Assembly: GCF_030812195.1 (NCBI RefSeq)
Contig: NZ_JAUSSF010000001.1
Location: forward strand, 1,426,001-1,490,000
Direction of reading: 5' to 3'
DNA: 64,000 bases
Origin: Chryseobacterium lathyri
GTDB lineage: Bacteria; Bacteroidota; Bacteroidia; Flavobacteriales; Weeksellaceae
Shown here: one piece after another, positions 17,749 to 28,753 of the stretch
How the letters are laid out: every line of letters starts with the position of its first letter
Position numbering within the stretch: position 1 is the first letter of the stretch
Program-made: the position numbers and the translations under genes
The notes under the pieces: model-generated
What the model was told of the DNA's origin: nothing
The model's database searches: none
Seen by the model: the letters and a program-made list of their open reading frames with translations, nothing else

Positions 17749-19641
17749 TTAGATTTTAGTTAGTAAGATTTTGGAATTATCCATATTTAGAGTCTTTTTT
17801 CGGAAACTCACATAGTCGTTGTATTTTTCTTTCGGAAATATTCCTTTGTTAATTTTAATAAATCGTGTTACTTTCAGCGACTCACCGTTTTTTACAATAT
17901 TCAGTTTATAGGTTCCGAATTCAGAATTGATGGCCATATTTTCCGGAACTTCGTCAATTTTATAATTTTTAGGAATGATAAAATCAATTTCGTATTCATC
18001 CTGGAAAGACTGCCCTATCTCAAATGGAAGTTCACGGTTCTCATCTGATTTATAATAATTGTTGGTAAAAATAGGCACAGCTCTGAAAATCAGGTTCGTT
18101 CCAGTATTTTTGGAGTAATTATTCGCTTTGAAATCTATATTGAATTTTATCACTGCATTGTCTTTATCATTCACAAAGTCTTTCATTTCAACTTTTTCAA
18201 AGTTCAGAACATCAAATCTCGCTTTCATCGCATCAGTTCTTTGCTTCGGCGATAAATAAGCGTAAGACAAATTATTATCATACTGACTTCCGGTATAGGC
18301 AAACTGGATTTCCCCGTTGATGCTGTTGTCTTCTGTAAGGTTAATTTTCAAAATCTGCTTTTCTCTGTTCTGTTCGGCTGTATATGCAGGTGTATTGATA
18401 AGTTCGATCCCTTTTTTGGTGACAGCAAGGACGTTTCTATCTGCAGTACTGTAACTCAAATGGTTAAAAGCAATCTGCTGAGAGGTATTTTCCAGCCAGA
18501 TATTTCCTTTTTCCGTAGGTACCATCAGAATTGCATGATTCCCACCCATGGATGGAAAGTCCGGATCAAAAGACACCTGTGACGAGCCGGAATTGACTAC
18601 ACAGTAATGAGAAGGAATTCCAGCTTCATTCAATAAGGTTTTCATGTAATTGGTAAGCCCTTTACAGTCTCCGTATCCTTTCTTCTGAACTTCATCCGGC
18701 AGCATTGGCAGCCATCCTCCGATTCCCAACCCAACAAATATGTATCTGGTTTTCGACTGCATGTGCTGGTAAATCTTTTTCACTTTTTCCTCCGTTGACC
18801 CCTCTAATTTCAAAGCAGCCACTTCAGCTTTAATGGCCGGAGTAGATGCAGAAACAGGTTCTACCAGGTTAGCATAATACCATGTTCCAAAATCTGCCCA
18901 GCTGCTCAATGTTCCCAGGTTACCTTCCAGATTAAATTTCGTCAGAGTAAAACTTACTTTAGGCAAGATCTTTTCGGGCTGAGGCAGCATAAGGGCATCA
19001 TCTATTGCCGGAACATTTTTATAGGAATAGGTCTTTTCATTACCGTTATCAGCTACTGACACTGAAGCATAGTTATATTTTGAAGGATAGGTTTTAGTTT
19101 TAAGATCAATCCCGGATTTATTAATCACTTTGAATTCTGCTGCTTCCAAAGCTGTGTTGGGAGAAGAAAACGGCATAAAATCAGGAATAAAAATAGTATT
19201 CTCATTGATGATCTGATAAGAAAAATCAATTGTATACGGATAATAAGCGGAAGTATAGGGCAATGCTAATATCCTGCTATCTGAATAAAATACACCTTGC
19301 GTATTGTTGGCAAAGTCGCCAAAATCTGATTTTGAAAAGCTTTTTACTTTCTTTCCGGATTCATCATACACGGTAACTTTCACATCAGAAATATCGTCTC
19401 CCTTTTGATAGGGAATATAAACCTGTGCTTTAGAATCGCCATCTTTGTTTAAAACTGTGATTACTGTATTATGCTGGTATTTTATTTCATCAATTTTATT
19501 AATGTGAGCTGTTGTAAAATCCTTTCTAATCACAACATCTGCATTTTTCTTTAAGTTTTCTGGAATATCAGAAACCGGATAGGTTTGGGCAAAATATACA
19601 GAGGCTGTAGACAGGGCCGCCAAAATTAAAATTTTCATCAT
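17749..19641 (-). CDS. DUF3857 transglutaminase-like protein
   Basis: 630 residues from 19641 (MMKIL; 19638 is also possible). Signal peptide to about residue 18 (VYFAQ), DUF3857 domain (about 45-210), transglutaminase core (about 260-390) and a C-terminal DUF3858-like beta part. The core keeps the cysteine (KGYGDCKGLTNYMKTLL) and histidine (MGGNHAILMVP), so a thiol transfer or protease activity is possible. Substrate unknown. It heads a two-gene unit with the degenerate paralogue. The region before it is AT-rich with no clear -7 box. Confidence 0.82.
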   Translation of the reverse strand: MMKILILAALSTASVYFAQTYPVSDIPENLKKNADVVIRKDFTTAHINKIDEIKYQHNTVITVLNKDGDSKAQVYIPYQKGDDISDVKVTVYDESGKKVKSFSKSDFGDFANNTQGVFYSDSRILALPYTSAYYPYTIDFSYQIINENTIFIPDFMPFSSPNTALEAAEFKVINKSGIDLKTKTYPSKYNYASVSVADNGNEKTYSYKNVPAIDDALMLPQPEKILPKVSFTLTKFNLEGNLGTLSSWADFGTWYYANLVEPVSASTPAIKAEVAALKLEGSTEEKVKKIYQHMQSKTRYIFVGLGIGGWLPMLPDEVQKKGYGDCKGLTNYMKTLLNEAGIPSHYCVVNSGSSQVSFDPDFPSMGGNHAILMVPTEKGNIWLENTSQQIAFNHLSYSTADRNVLAVTKKGIELINTPAYTAEQNREKQILKINLTEDNSINGEIQFAYTGSQYDNNLSYAYLSPKQRTDAMKARFDVLNFEKVEMKDFVNDKDNAVIKFNIDFKANNYSKNTGTNLIFRAVPIFTNNYYKSDENRELPFEIGQSFQDEYEIDFIIPKNYKIDEVPENMAINSEFGTYKLNIVKNGESLKVTRFIKINKGIFPKEKYNDYVSFRKKTLNMDNSKILLTKI

Positions 19642-19837
19642 GGTTATAAAATTGAGCAAAAATAATAAAATCTTAATAAATGTTAATTTTTTATTTTTAA
19701 CATAAATAACAATACCAAAGAAAAAGTTTTATCACAAAAAACCTTTTATGTTATGGTTTTAACAATTTATATCTCTACATAAGGATATTATATATTTTTC
19801 ATCTGACAAAACAGCAGTAATTTTTTATTTTATACGA

Positions 19838-19868
19838 AAAAAGGCTCCATTTCTGGAGCCTTTACAAA
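19838..19868 (-). terminator. Terminator after the DUF5684 gene
   Basis: Perfect 10-bp stem 19841-19850/19855-19864, loop TTTC, with a T tail on the minus strand. Confidence 0.8.
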
Positions 19869-19882
19869 ATTTTTATTGTTTT

Positions 19883-20305
19883 TTAATCATTCGGAATTCT
19901 GTTACTGTCATATTTATCACTGCTAAAAGCAAGAACCGGCACAAAAATAAATCCAAAGAAGAACAAAAGAATGGTATAAACCGGAGTTTCTTTACCGAAA
20001 GCCTTCGCCAATCTATCGTTCACTACCCATGATGCAAATAAGTTCACAAAAGGAATTAAAAACAAAATAAACCACCATATAGGTTTTTTAACAATATCCA
20101 GCAGTACGATAATATTATAGATGGGAATAAAAGCTGCCCAGGCATCTTCCCTTCCAGCCTTCTGAAATATTTTATACATACAATATCCATAAAAAATGTA
20201 AATCAGTAAACTGAAAATCATAGTGCCTATTCCCAGTCCTGCAGCTGCTGCACCCGACATTGCATCAACCCCATCATAAGGGTCTGTTTGTAAAAGAGTT
20301 AACAT
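19883..20305 (-). CDS. DUF5684 membrane protein
   Basis: 140 residues with four predicted transmembrane helices. The central block KAGREDAWAAFIPIYNIIVL followed by KPIWWFILFLIPFVNLF is the signature of the DUF5684 family, which occurs alone or fused to signal peptidase I in Bacteroidota. No function is established. It lies between gyrB and the DUF3857 pair with its own terminator, so it seems to be transcribed alone. Confidence 0.8.
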   Translation of the reverse strand: MLTLLQTDPYDGVDAMSGAAAAGLGIGTMIFSLLIYIFYGYCMYKIFQKAGREDAWAAFIPIYNIIVLLDIVKKPIWWFILFLIPFVNLFASWVVNDRLAKAFGKETPVYTILLFFFGFIFVPVLAFSSDKYDSNRIPND

Positions 20306-20340
20306 AGTATTATTTTTTTATTGGTTTTTACCAAATATAG

Positions 20341-20369
20341 AAAAAGCTTCTAATAAATAGAAGCTTTTC
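20341..20369 (-). terminator. Terminator after gyrB
   Basis: Perfect 10-bp stem 20342-20351/20359-20368 with loop AATAAAT and T residues beyond it on the minus strand. Confidence 0.75.
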
Positions 20370-20390
20370 TTAATATATTTTTAATAACAA

Positions 20391-22331
<1,941 letters not shown>

Positions 22332-22556
22332 TTAATAAATTTTGCGTAATGCAAAGACCTACAAATATCGTGATTTTTTTCGACTTATGAAAGTTAAAAT
22401 GTGTCAAAAAAGAGCAGAGTTTTTAACAGAAAAAGAGATCATCCTTAGACTAAAAAAGTTTAAAGTTATCATCTATTTCTCAAATTTCAACTGCATTAAA
22501 TCATATTACACATCCGTATTTTATGCTTAAATTTATTTACTCAAAAGTTGATTATT

Positions 22557-23900
22557 ATGGATGATTTTATTGCAGCCCGCGCGCAGATGGCTTTATCACT
22601 GGGTTTTCATATCATTTTTGCCTGTGTAGGAATGGTAATGCCCTTTCTGATGGCCTTTGCTCACTGGAAATATCTCAAGACCAATAATGAAGTATATAAA
22701 GGCCTTACAAAGGCCTGGAGCAAGGGAGTTGCCATTCTTTTTGCAACGGGTGCCGTTTCAGGAACCATGCTTTCTTTTGAGCTTGGACTTTTATGGCCCG
22801 GGTTTATGAAACATGCCGGACCTATCTTCGGAATGCCGTTTTCTCTTGAAGGAACAGCATTTTTTATTGAAGCAATTGCAATCGGATTCTTTTTATATGG
22901 CTGGGAAAAATTCAATAAATGGTTCCACTGGTTCTGTGGATTTTTGGTAGGCTTAAGTGGTTTGGCTTCTGGTATTCTTGTAGTTGCAGCCAATGCCTGG
23001 ATGAATTCTCCTACAGGTTTTGATTATATCAACGGGCAATATGTCAATATAGATCCTATTAAAGCCATGTTTAATGATGCATGGTTTCCTCAGGCTCTTC
23101 ACATGACGGTTGCCGCTTTCTGCGCAACAGGATTTGCAGTGGCAGGCGTTCATGCCTTTTTAATAATGAAGAAAAAGAATGTGGAATTCCATACAAAGGC
23201 ATTCAGGATAGCCGCTGGATTTGCGTTGATAGGAGCATTTGGAGCGCCTTTAAGTGGTGATGTAGCCGCCAAGTCTGTTGCGGAAAGACAGCCTATTAAG
23301 CTTGCCACAATGGAAGCTCACTTTGAAACTGAAAAAGGAGCACCATTCGTTATTGGCGGAATTCCAGATGAAGAAAAAGGAGAAGTGAAATATGCAGTAA
23401 AAATTCCAAAAGTTTTAAGCTTTCTGGTAAGCAATGATTTCAACCATGAAGTGAAAGGATTAAATGATTTCCCAAGAGATGAATGGCCGCCGGTTGCAGT
23501 AGTTCATTATGCCTTCCAAATCATGATCTTTTTCGGGGTTGTGATGATCATCATCGGAAGTATTTATCTGTACGCTTTCTTCTTCAAAAAGGAATGGCTG
23601 AACAAACACTGGCTTTTAAAAACATTCCTGATTGCAACACCTTTCGGATATATCGCTCTGGAAGCGGGATGGACAGTAACAGAGGTCGGCAGACAGCCAT
23701 GGATTATCTATGGAATTATGAAAACGGCAGATGCCGTAACACCCATGCCGGGAATACAGTATTCATTTTACTTCTTTACAGCCATCTTTGTATCATTATC
23801 ACTGATTATTATCTTCCTTTTGAGGAGACAAATCCAGATGGTTCCTAAACTTTATGACCCTACAGACGCTCAGTTTAACGGTAAAAATAAAAAATCATGA
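22557..23900 (+). CDS. cydA: Cytochrome bd quinol oxidase subunit I
   Basis: 447 residues from the ATG at 22557; an in-frame TTG three codons earlier is less likely. Marks: the N-terminal heme ligand region ALSLGFHIIFA, FELGLLWPGFM, EGTAFFIEAI, and GRQPWIIYG near the end. The protein is short compared with E. coli CydA because the periplasmic Q loop lacks the C-terminal insertion; this is the short-loop type common outside enterobacteria. It oxidises quinol and reduces oxygen with high affinity. The stop overlaps the start of cydB (ATGA). Confidence 0.94.
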   Translation: MDDFIAARAQMALSLGFHIIFACVGMVMPFLMAFAHWKYLKTNNEVYKGLTKAWSKGVAILFATGAVSGTMLSFELGLLWPGFMKHAGPIFGMPFSLEGTAFFIEAIAIGFFLYGWEKFNKWFHWFCGFLVGLSGLASGILVVAANAWMNSPTGFDYINGQYVNIDPIKAMFNDAWFPQALHMTVAAFCATGFAVAGVHAFLIMKKKNVEFHTKAFRIAAGFALIGAFGAPLSGDVAAKSVAERQPIKLATMEAHFETEKGAPFVIGGIPDEEKGEVKYAVKIPKVLSFLVSNDFNHEVKGLNDFPRDEWPPVAVVHYAFQIMIFFGVVMIIIGSIYLYAFFFKKEWLNKHWLLKTFLIATPFGYIALEAGWTVTEVGRQPWIIYGIMKTADAVTPMPGIQYSFYFFTAIFVSLSLIIIFLLRRQIQMVPKLYDPTDAQFNGKNKKS

Positions 23901-24901
23901 TCTACGTTGTTATAGGATTTCTGTGGCTTTCCATCTGCCTTTATATCATTCTGGGCGGTGCTGATTTCGGAGCTGGAATTGTTGAGCTTTTCACCCATAA
24001 AAAAGCCCGTCACAAAACAGAGGAGATCATGTATCAATCCATTGCACCTGTATGGGAAGCCAACCATATGTGGCTGATCATCGCAATTGTTATTCTTTTT
24101 GTGGGATTTCCTGAGATTTACACGACAATGTCAACCTATCTTCATATCCCACTGGTACTGATGCTTTTGGGAATTATTGCAAGAGGAACAGCCTTTACGT
24201 TCAGACATTATGATGCCGTGAAAGACAACTGGCAGGTTTTATATACCCAGATTTTCTATTATGCGAGCCTCTTGACACCTTTCTTCTTAGGGTTAATTGC
24301 AGCAGCTACCGTTTCACATTCTATCAATCCTGATGCAGTAGGATTTTTAGATTTATATATTTTCAGCTGGCTGAACTGGTTTGGTGTTTCTGTAGGATTG
24401 TTTACCGTAGCTCTTTGTGCTTATCTGGCCTCTATATTTTCATTAAGAGAAACCCGGGATAAAGCTGATCTTACCCTGATGATCAAAAAATCCAGACAGA
24501 CCATGGTTTTTGTCGTGTTCACAGGGATGCTGGTGTTTCTAACAGCTTATATTTCTGATATTCCTCTTGTAATGTGGGTATTTTCAAAACCATTGGGTGT
24601 CATGGCGATTTCTTTTGCTACAGTGGCCTTAGGACTGATCCTCCGTGCCCTGCATCAACGGAAACTGCTTCCTGTACGCGCGCTGGCAGGGTTCCAGATG
24701 GTGATGATTCTGGTTGCCGCTACTTATCAGCATAATCCTGATATTATTTTACTGGGAAATGGACAGCATCTTTCATTACTGGAACATATGGCGCCACCAA
24801 AAACAATTGCAGCTTTGGGTTGGGCTTTGATGCTTGGTTCACTGTTTATTCTTCCGTTTTTGTTTTATCTGATGGCTTCGTTCAGCAGACAGAGAAAATA
24901 A
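23897..24901 (+). CDS. cydB: Cytochrome bd quinol oxidase subunit II
   Basis: 334 residues with eight predicted transmembrane helices. Marks: LGGADFGAGIVELFT at the N-terminus, WEANHMWLIIAIVILFVGFP, and RGTAFTFRHYD. It pairs with CydA to form the bd oxidase in the inner membrane. It overlaps cydA by four bases, so translation is coupled. No gene for a CydX-type small subunit is visible directly after it; a ClbS-family gene follows after 2 bases. Confidence 0.93.
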   Translation: MIYVVIGFLWLSICLYIILGGADFGAGIVELFTHKKARHKTEEIMYQSIAPVWEANHMWLIIAIVILFVGFPEIYTTMSTYLHIPLVLMLLGIIARGTAFTFRHYDAVKDNWQVLYTQIFYYASLLTPFFLGLIAAATVSHSINPDAVGFLDLYIFSWLNWFGVSVGLFTVALCAYLASIFSLRETRDKADLTLMIKKSRQTMVFVVFTGMLVFLTAYISDIPLVMWVFSKPLGVMAISFATVALGLILRALHQRKLLPVRALAGFQMVMILVAATYQHNPDIILLGNGQHLSLLEHMAPPKTIAALGWALMLGSLFILPFLFYLMASFSRQRK

Positions 24902-24903
24902 AT

Positions 24904-25419
24904 ATGGTACAGTATAAGGACAAAACTGAGCTTATTGAAGCATTAAAAAAGAATTATCTGCTTTATGACAAAGAGTTTGATGATATTTTTGAAGACAGAA
25001 AAGACATCCTGAAACCTGGTGTTGATAAAAGCCCTTCACAGAATATATCGTATCAATTGGGTTGGACCAACCTTCTTTTACAATGGGAAGCAGATGAAAA
25101 GAAAGGGATAGAAGTACAGACTCCTGCACCTGGTTATAAGTGGAATAATTTAAGAGGATTATATGAAGCTTTTTATGAAAAATATGAAGCTTTAAGCCTT
25201 CACCAACAAAGAGAGCTTCTGAAGAATCAGGTCAATGAAATTGTAGAATGGATTGAAACCCTTGATCACGAAACTTTATTTGTTCCTGAACGGAGAAAGT
25301 GGGCTACCACGCCTGCGAAATGGCCTGTCTGGAAATGGATACATATCAATACTGTAGCCCCTTTTAAGAATTTCAGGGCACAGCTGAGGAAATGGAAAAA
25401 AGAAACCGGTACAGAATGA
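24904..25419 (+). CDS. ClbS/DfsB family four-helix protein
   Basis: 171 residues from the ATG at 24904, 2 bases after the cydB stop; an apparent upstream extension is only cydB read out of frame. Features: YKDKTELIEALKKNYLLYD at the N-terminus, a middle SYQLGWTNLLLQWE and W-rich PAKWPVWKWIHINTVAPF at the end, typical of the ClbS/DfsB (DUF1706) DinB-like bundle. ClbS itself opens the colibactin cyclopropane, but most family members are uncharacterised. Here it seems to be co-transcribed with cydAB, which suggests a stress link only by inference. Confidence 0.8.
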   Translation: MVQYKDKTELIEALKKNYLLYDKEFDDIFEDRKDILKPGVDKSPSQNISYQLGWTNLLLQWEADEKKGIEVQTPAPGYKWNNLRGLYEAFYEKYEALSLHQQRELLKNQVNEIVEWIETLDHETLFVPERRKWATTPAKWPVWKWIHINTVAPFKNFRAQLRKWKKETGTE

Positions 25420-25437
25420 TTCTGTACCGGTTTATAG
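25403..25437. terminator. Bidirectional terminator with the stop codon in its loop
   Basis: Perfect 14-bp stem 25403-25416/25420-25433. The three loop bases 25417-25419 are the TGA stop of the ClbS-family gene. Lies between convergent genes; short T or A tracts on both sides let it serve lysS from the other strand. Confidence 0.75.
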
Positions 25438-25455
25438 TTGTTTTATATTTAAAAC

Positions 25456-27153
25456 TTACGCCAGTTTCATCAAAAGAACGTCATCAATCTTATCCACTTT
25501 CACCAAATTATTTTTAGTCAAAGTTTTAGAAGCTTTATCCCACTTTTTACCGGATAGCTGGCTTCTTTCTTTCACTTCAGCCAAAGTAAACGGTTCTTCC
25601 TGGGAATTAAGGATCTCAAGGATCACCTTTTCATCCTCACCCAATTCAATCTGAGGAACTGTTTTTTCAGGTCTCATCTGAGGGAAGAATAACACTTCCT
25701 GGATGGATGCATTGTTTGTAAGGAACATGATCAGCCTGTCCATACCGATTCCTAATCCGGAAGTTGGAGGCATACCGTATTCCAAAGCTCTTAAGAAATC
25801 CTGATCGATGAACATAGCTTCATCATCCCCTCTTTCTGACAGAGCCATTTGGGATTCGAAACGCTCTCTCTGATCAATCGGGTCATTTAACTCGGAATAA
25901 GCATTGGCAATCTCTTTTCCGCAAACCATTAATTCAAAACGCTCTGTTAGCCCTTCTTTGCTTCTGTGTTTCTTTGTTAATGGAGACATTTCGATTGGAT
26001 AATCTGTGATGAAAGTTGGCTGTATAAAGTTTCCTTCACATTTTTCACCGAAAATCTCATCAATCAGTTTTCCTTTCCCCATCGTTTCGTTTACATCAAT
26101 TCCGATAGATTTAGCAAAATCAAACAGTTCCTGTTCAGTTTTCCCCGTGATATCGAAACCTGTATATTTTTGAATCGCTTCCGTCATGGAAACTCTTGGA
26201 TAAGGCGCTTTCCAGTTAATGGTATGTTCTCCGAAAGTAGATTCCGCACTTCCGTTCACCTGAGTGGCGCAGAATTCCAGAAGTTTTTCCGTGAAATCCA
26301 TCATCCAGTTGTAATCTTTATAGGCTACATAGATCTCCATGGCCGTAAATTCAGGATTGTGCGTTCTGTCCATCCCTTCATTTCTGAAGTTTTTAGAGAA
26401 CTCATATACCCCGTCAAAACCTCCGACGATCAGTCTTTTCAGGTATAATTCATTGGCAATTCTTAAATATAGCGGAATATCCAAAGCATTGTGATGAGTA
26501 ATAAACGGTTTTGCAGCAGCTCCTCCGGGAATCGACTGCAAAATAGGGGTCTCCACCTCAAAATATCCGGCATCATTGAAGAAAGTCCTCATCGCATTGA
26601 ACATTTTTGTCCTTTTTACGAAGATCTCTTTCACCTGCGGATTAACCGTTAAATCTACATAACGCTGTCTGTATCTCAGTTCAGGATCTGTAAATCCGTC
26701 GTGCACTACTCCATTTTCATCAGTTTTAGCCTGAGGAAGCGGCCGTAAAGCTTTGGTAAGAAGCGTAAAATTCTTAACCAAAATTGTCATTTCGCCCACC
26801 TGAGTAGTAAATAAGGTTCCTTCGATACCGATAATATCACCGATATCCAACAAATGCTTATACACTTCATTGTAAAGCTCTTTATCTTCACCTGGACAGA
26901 TCTCGTCTCTGTTAAAATAAACCTGGATCTTACCCTTAGAATCCTGCAATTCAGCAAAAGAAGCCTTCCCCTGAATTCTGCGGGACATCAATCTACCAGC
27001 GATCTTCACCTGTTTATTCTCAGAAAAATCCTGTTTTATAGATTCTGTAGTATCTGTAATCGTATACTCCTCCGCAGGGAATGCATTAATTCCCATTTCA
27101 GTAAGCTTGTTCAGCTTTTCTCTTCTAATGATTTCTTGTTCTGATAATTGCAT
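25456..27153 (-). CDS. lysS: Lysyl-tRNA synthetase, class II
   Basis: 565 residues. OB-fold anticodon domain (about residues 48-150), then the class II core with motif 2 (FRNEGMDRTHNPEFTAMEIY) and motif 3 (GLGIGMDRLIMFLT). Compared with E. coli LysS (about 505 residues) it carries a C-terminal extension of about 65 residues (from about position 505) that looks like a winged helix and is usual in Bacteroidota. It charges tRNA-Lys. The promoter upstream is clear, and a 90-bp repeat array lies between it and rlmF. Confidence 0.95.
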   Translation of the reverse strand: MQLSEQEIIRREKLNKLTEMGINAFPAEEYTITDTTESIKQDFSENKQVKIAGRLMSRRIQGKASFAELQDSKGKIQVYFNRDEICPGEDKELYNEVYKHLLDIGDIIGIEGTLFTTQVGEMTILVKNFTLLTKALRPLPQAKTDENGVVHDGFTDPELRYRQRYVDLTVNPQVKEIFVKRTKMFNAMRTFFNDAGYFEVETPILQSIPGGAAAKPFITHHNALDIPLYLRIANELYLKRLIVGGFDGVYEFSKNFRNEGMDRTHNPEFTAMEIYVAYKDYNWMMDFTEKLLEFCATQVNGSAESTFGEHTINWKAPYPRVSMTEAIQKYTGFDITGKTEQELFDFAKSIGIDVNETMGKGKLIDEIFGEKCEGNFIQPTFITDYPIEMSPLTKKHRSKEGLTERFELMVCGKEIANAYSELNDPIDQRERFESQMALSERGDDEAMFIDQDFLRALEYGMPPTSGLGIGMDRLIMFLTNNASIQEVLFFPQMRPEKTVPQIELGEDEKVILEILNSQEEPFTLAEVKERSQLSGKKWDKASKTLTKNNLVKVDKIDDVLLMKLA

Positions 27154-27175
27154 TTCTTATTTTTCTAAAAGCGTA

Positions 27176-27205
27176 CAAATTTAGGCATTTTTGGTGATTT
27201 GTCAA
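27176..27205 (-). promoter_or_regulatory. Promoter of lysS
   Basis: On the minus strand, TAAATTTG (27176-27183) is a perfect -7 element, and TTG (27203-27205) lies 19 bases upstream at -33. The start codon is 23 bases downstream of the -7 box. The -33 box touches the edge of the tandem repeat array. Confidence 0.6.
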
Positions 27206-27815
27206 TTATGAATTGTGAATTTGCTTGTCAACGGAGATTATCATTGGTTATTAGCGGCTTAGGCGTGAATGGTCAATGGTGAATCTGCTTCGCAGTGAAT
27301 TTATTAGTGAAGGAGATCATTTACCTTTGGCTTGCGCAGCAATTGTCTGTTGACTTTAATTGTGAAAAGTGAATCGTGAATTTGCTTCACATTGAATTGA
27401 TTAGTGAAAAGGTCATCATTTACCTTTGGCTTGCGCAGCAATTGTCTGTTGACTTTAATTGTGAATCGTGAATTTGCTTCACATTGAATTGATTAGTGAA
27501 GGTTATCATTTACCTTTGGTTTGCGCAACAATTGTCTGTTGGCTTTAATTGTGAATCGTGAATCTGCTTCGCAGTGAATTTATTAGTGAAGGAGATCATT
27601 TACCTTTGGCTTGCGCAGCAATTGTCTGTTGGCTTTAATTGTGAAAAGTGAATCGTGAATTTGCTTCGCAGTGAATTTATTAGTGAGGGAGATCATTTAC
27701 CTTTGGCTTGCACAGCAATTGTCTGTTGGCTTTAATTGTGAATCGTGAATTTGCTTCACATTGAATTGATTAGTGAAGGTTATCATTTACCTTTGACTTG
27801 CGCAGCAAAATTGAC
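27200..27815. repeat. Tandem array of about six 90-99 bp units
   Basis: The phrase CATTTACCTTTGG recurs at 27318, 27417, 27507, 27597 and 27694, with a variant at 27784. Spacings are 99, 90, 90, 97 and 90. The longer units carry an extra AAAGTGA-type heptamer after TTGTGA, and one has a further 2 bases. Each unit also holds AATTGTCTGTTG, GTGAATCGTGAA and GCTTCGCAGTGAAT or GCTTCACATTGAAT. Two unit subtypes are distinguishable by the latter. No coding frame is open through the array. The first copy (27200-27300) is degenerate. This fills the 672 bases between rlmF and lysS. Confidence 0.9.
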
Positions 27816-27825
27816 TATTGACATT

Positions 27826-28752
27826 TTATATCCATCCTTTCCTCTCCTTCTGAGGAACAAATGTCCATGCCAGCATCCTGCTTACTTTCTGTCCTTGGGC
27901 CATATCAATGGTTTTAATATCTAATGCTTTGACCTTCTTTAAAAGGGTGTTGAGCTTATACAGATTGTCCTTTTTAGACACTAAACATGTGAACCAAAGG
28001 ACTTGTGATGAATACTGAACACTTTCTTCAATCATTTTTGAGATAAAAGCAATCTCTCCACCTTCACACCACAATTCTGATTGCTGTCCGCCAAAATTAA
28101 GGAGAGGTTTTTTAGGCTTTGACTTATTGATATTCTTTGTCTTCCGGAGATTTCCTTTCATTGCAGATTCTTCAGAATCATGAAATGGAGGATTACACAT
28201 GGAAAACGTAAAGCGGTCTCCAGATTCGATGATATTTTTGAAGATATGGTTGGGATCAGGCTGCTTCTTTAATTGAATAGCCAGTGACAAATCCGGATTG
28301 TGATCCAAAATGAGCTGTGCATTTTCCAAAGAACCCTGATTGATATCCGTTCCAAGCATTTTCCATCCATAAGATCTGTGGGCCAGTAAAGGATAAACAA
28401 GATTCGCCCCTGTTCCGATATCTAAACCTGATACAGAAGTTCCTGTCGGGGTTTCAGGCTGCTGTTCGGCGATAAGATCGGCGATATAGTGGATATAATC
28501 AACACGTCCGGGAATAGGAGGACACAGATTGGTCTCGGGAATATCCCAGTTTTTGATATGGTAAAAGTGTAAAAGTAATGCCTGATTAAGCAGTTTTACC
28601 GCTTTGGGAAGACTAAAATTAATAGTCCTTGTTTCGTAAGCATTAACGAAGACATAATGTTTCAGTTCTGGCACACAAGAAATAAGCTGATCAAAATCAT
28701 AGGGATTGCGATGCAGATTTCTTGTGTGCAGACTGGATTTCTCGGTAGCCAT
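27826..28752 (-). CDS. rlmF: 23S rRNA (adenine-1618-N6)-methyltransferase
   Basis: 308 residues. N-terminal LHTRNLHRNPYDFDQLI, the SAM loop SGLDIGTGANLVYPLL, and the adenine-N6 catalytic motif FSMCNPPFHDS are those of RlmF (YbiN). C-terminal part with FGGQQSELWCEGGEIAFI also fits. It methylates A1618 of 23S rRNA (E. coli numbering). The stop is at the edge of the repeat array. The upstream cytochrome gene ends 1 base before its start, so the three genes 27826-29352 may be one unit. Confidence 0.93.
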   Translation of the reverse strand: MATEKSSLHTRNLHRNPYDFDQLISCVPELKHYVFVNAYETRTINFSLPKAVKLLNQALLLHFYHIKNWDIPETNLCPPIPGRVDYIHYIADLIAEQQPETPTGTSVSGLDIGTGANLVYPLLAHRSYGWKMLGTDINQGSLENAQLILDHNPDLSLAIQLKKQPDPNHIFKNIIESGDRFTFSMCNPPFHDSEESAMKGNLRKTKNINKSKPKKPLLNFGGQQSELWCEGGEIAFISKMIEESVQYSSQVLWFTCLVSKKDNLYKLNTLLKKVKALDIKTIDMAQGQKVSRMLAWTFVPQKERKGWI

Positions 28753-28753
28753 A

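Noticed and set aside
24820-24903. N-terminal extension of the ClbS-family gene
   Set aside because: This part is the end of cydB in another frame; the ATG at 24904 is 2 bases after the cydB stop and gives the typical family start.
27200-27815. Repeat array considered as CRISPR
   Set aside because: Units are 90-99 bases long and directly contiguous with near-identical content; there are no short repeats with unique spacers and no cas genes.
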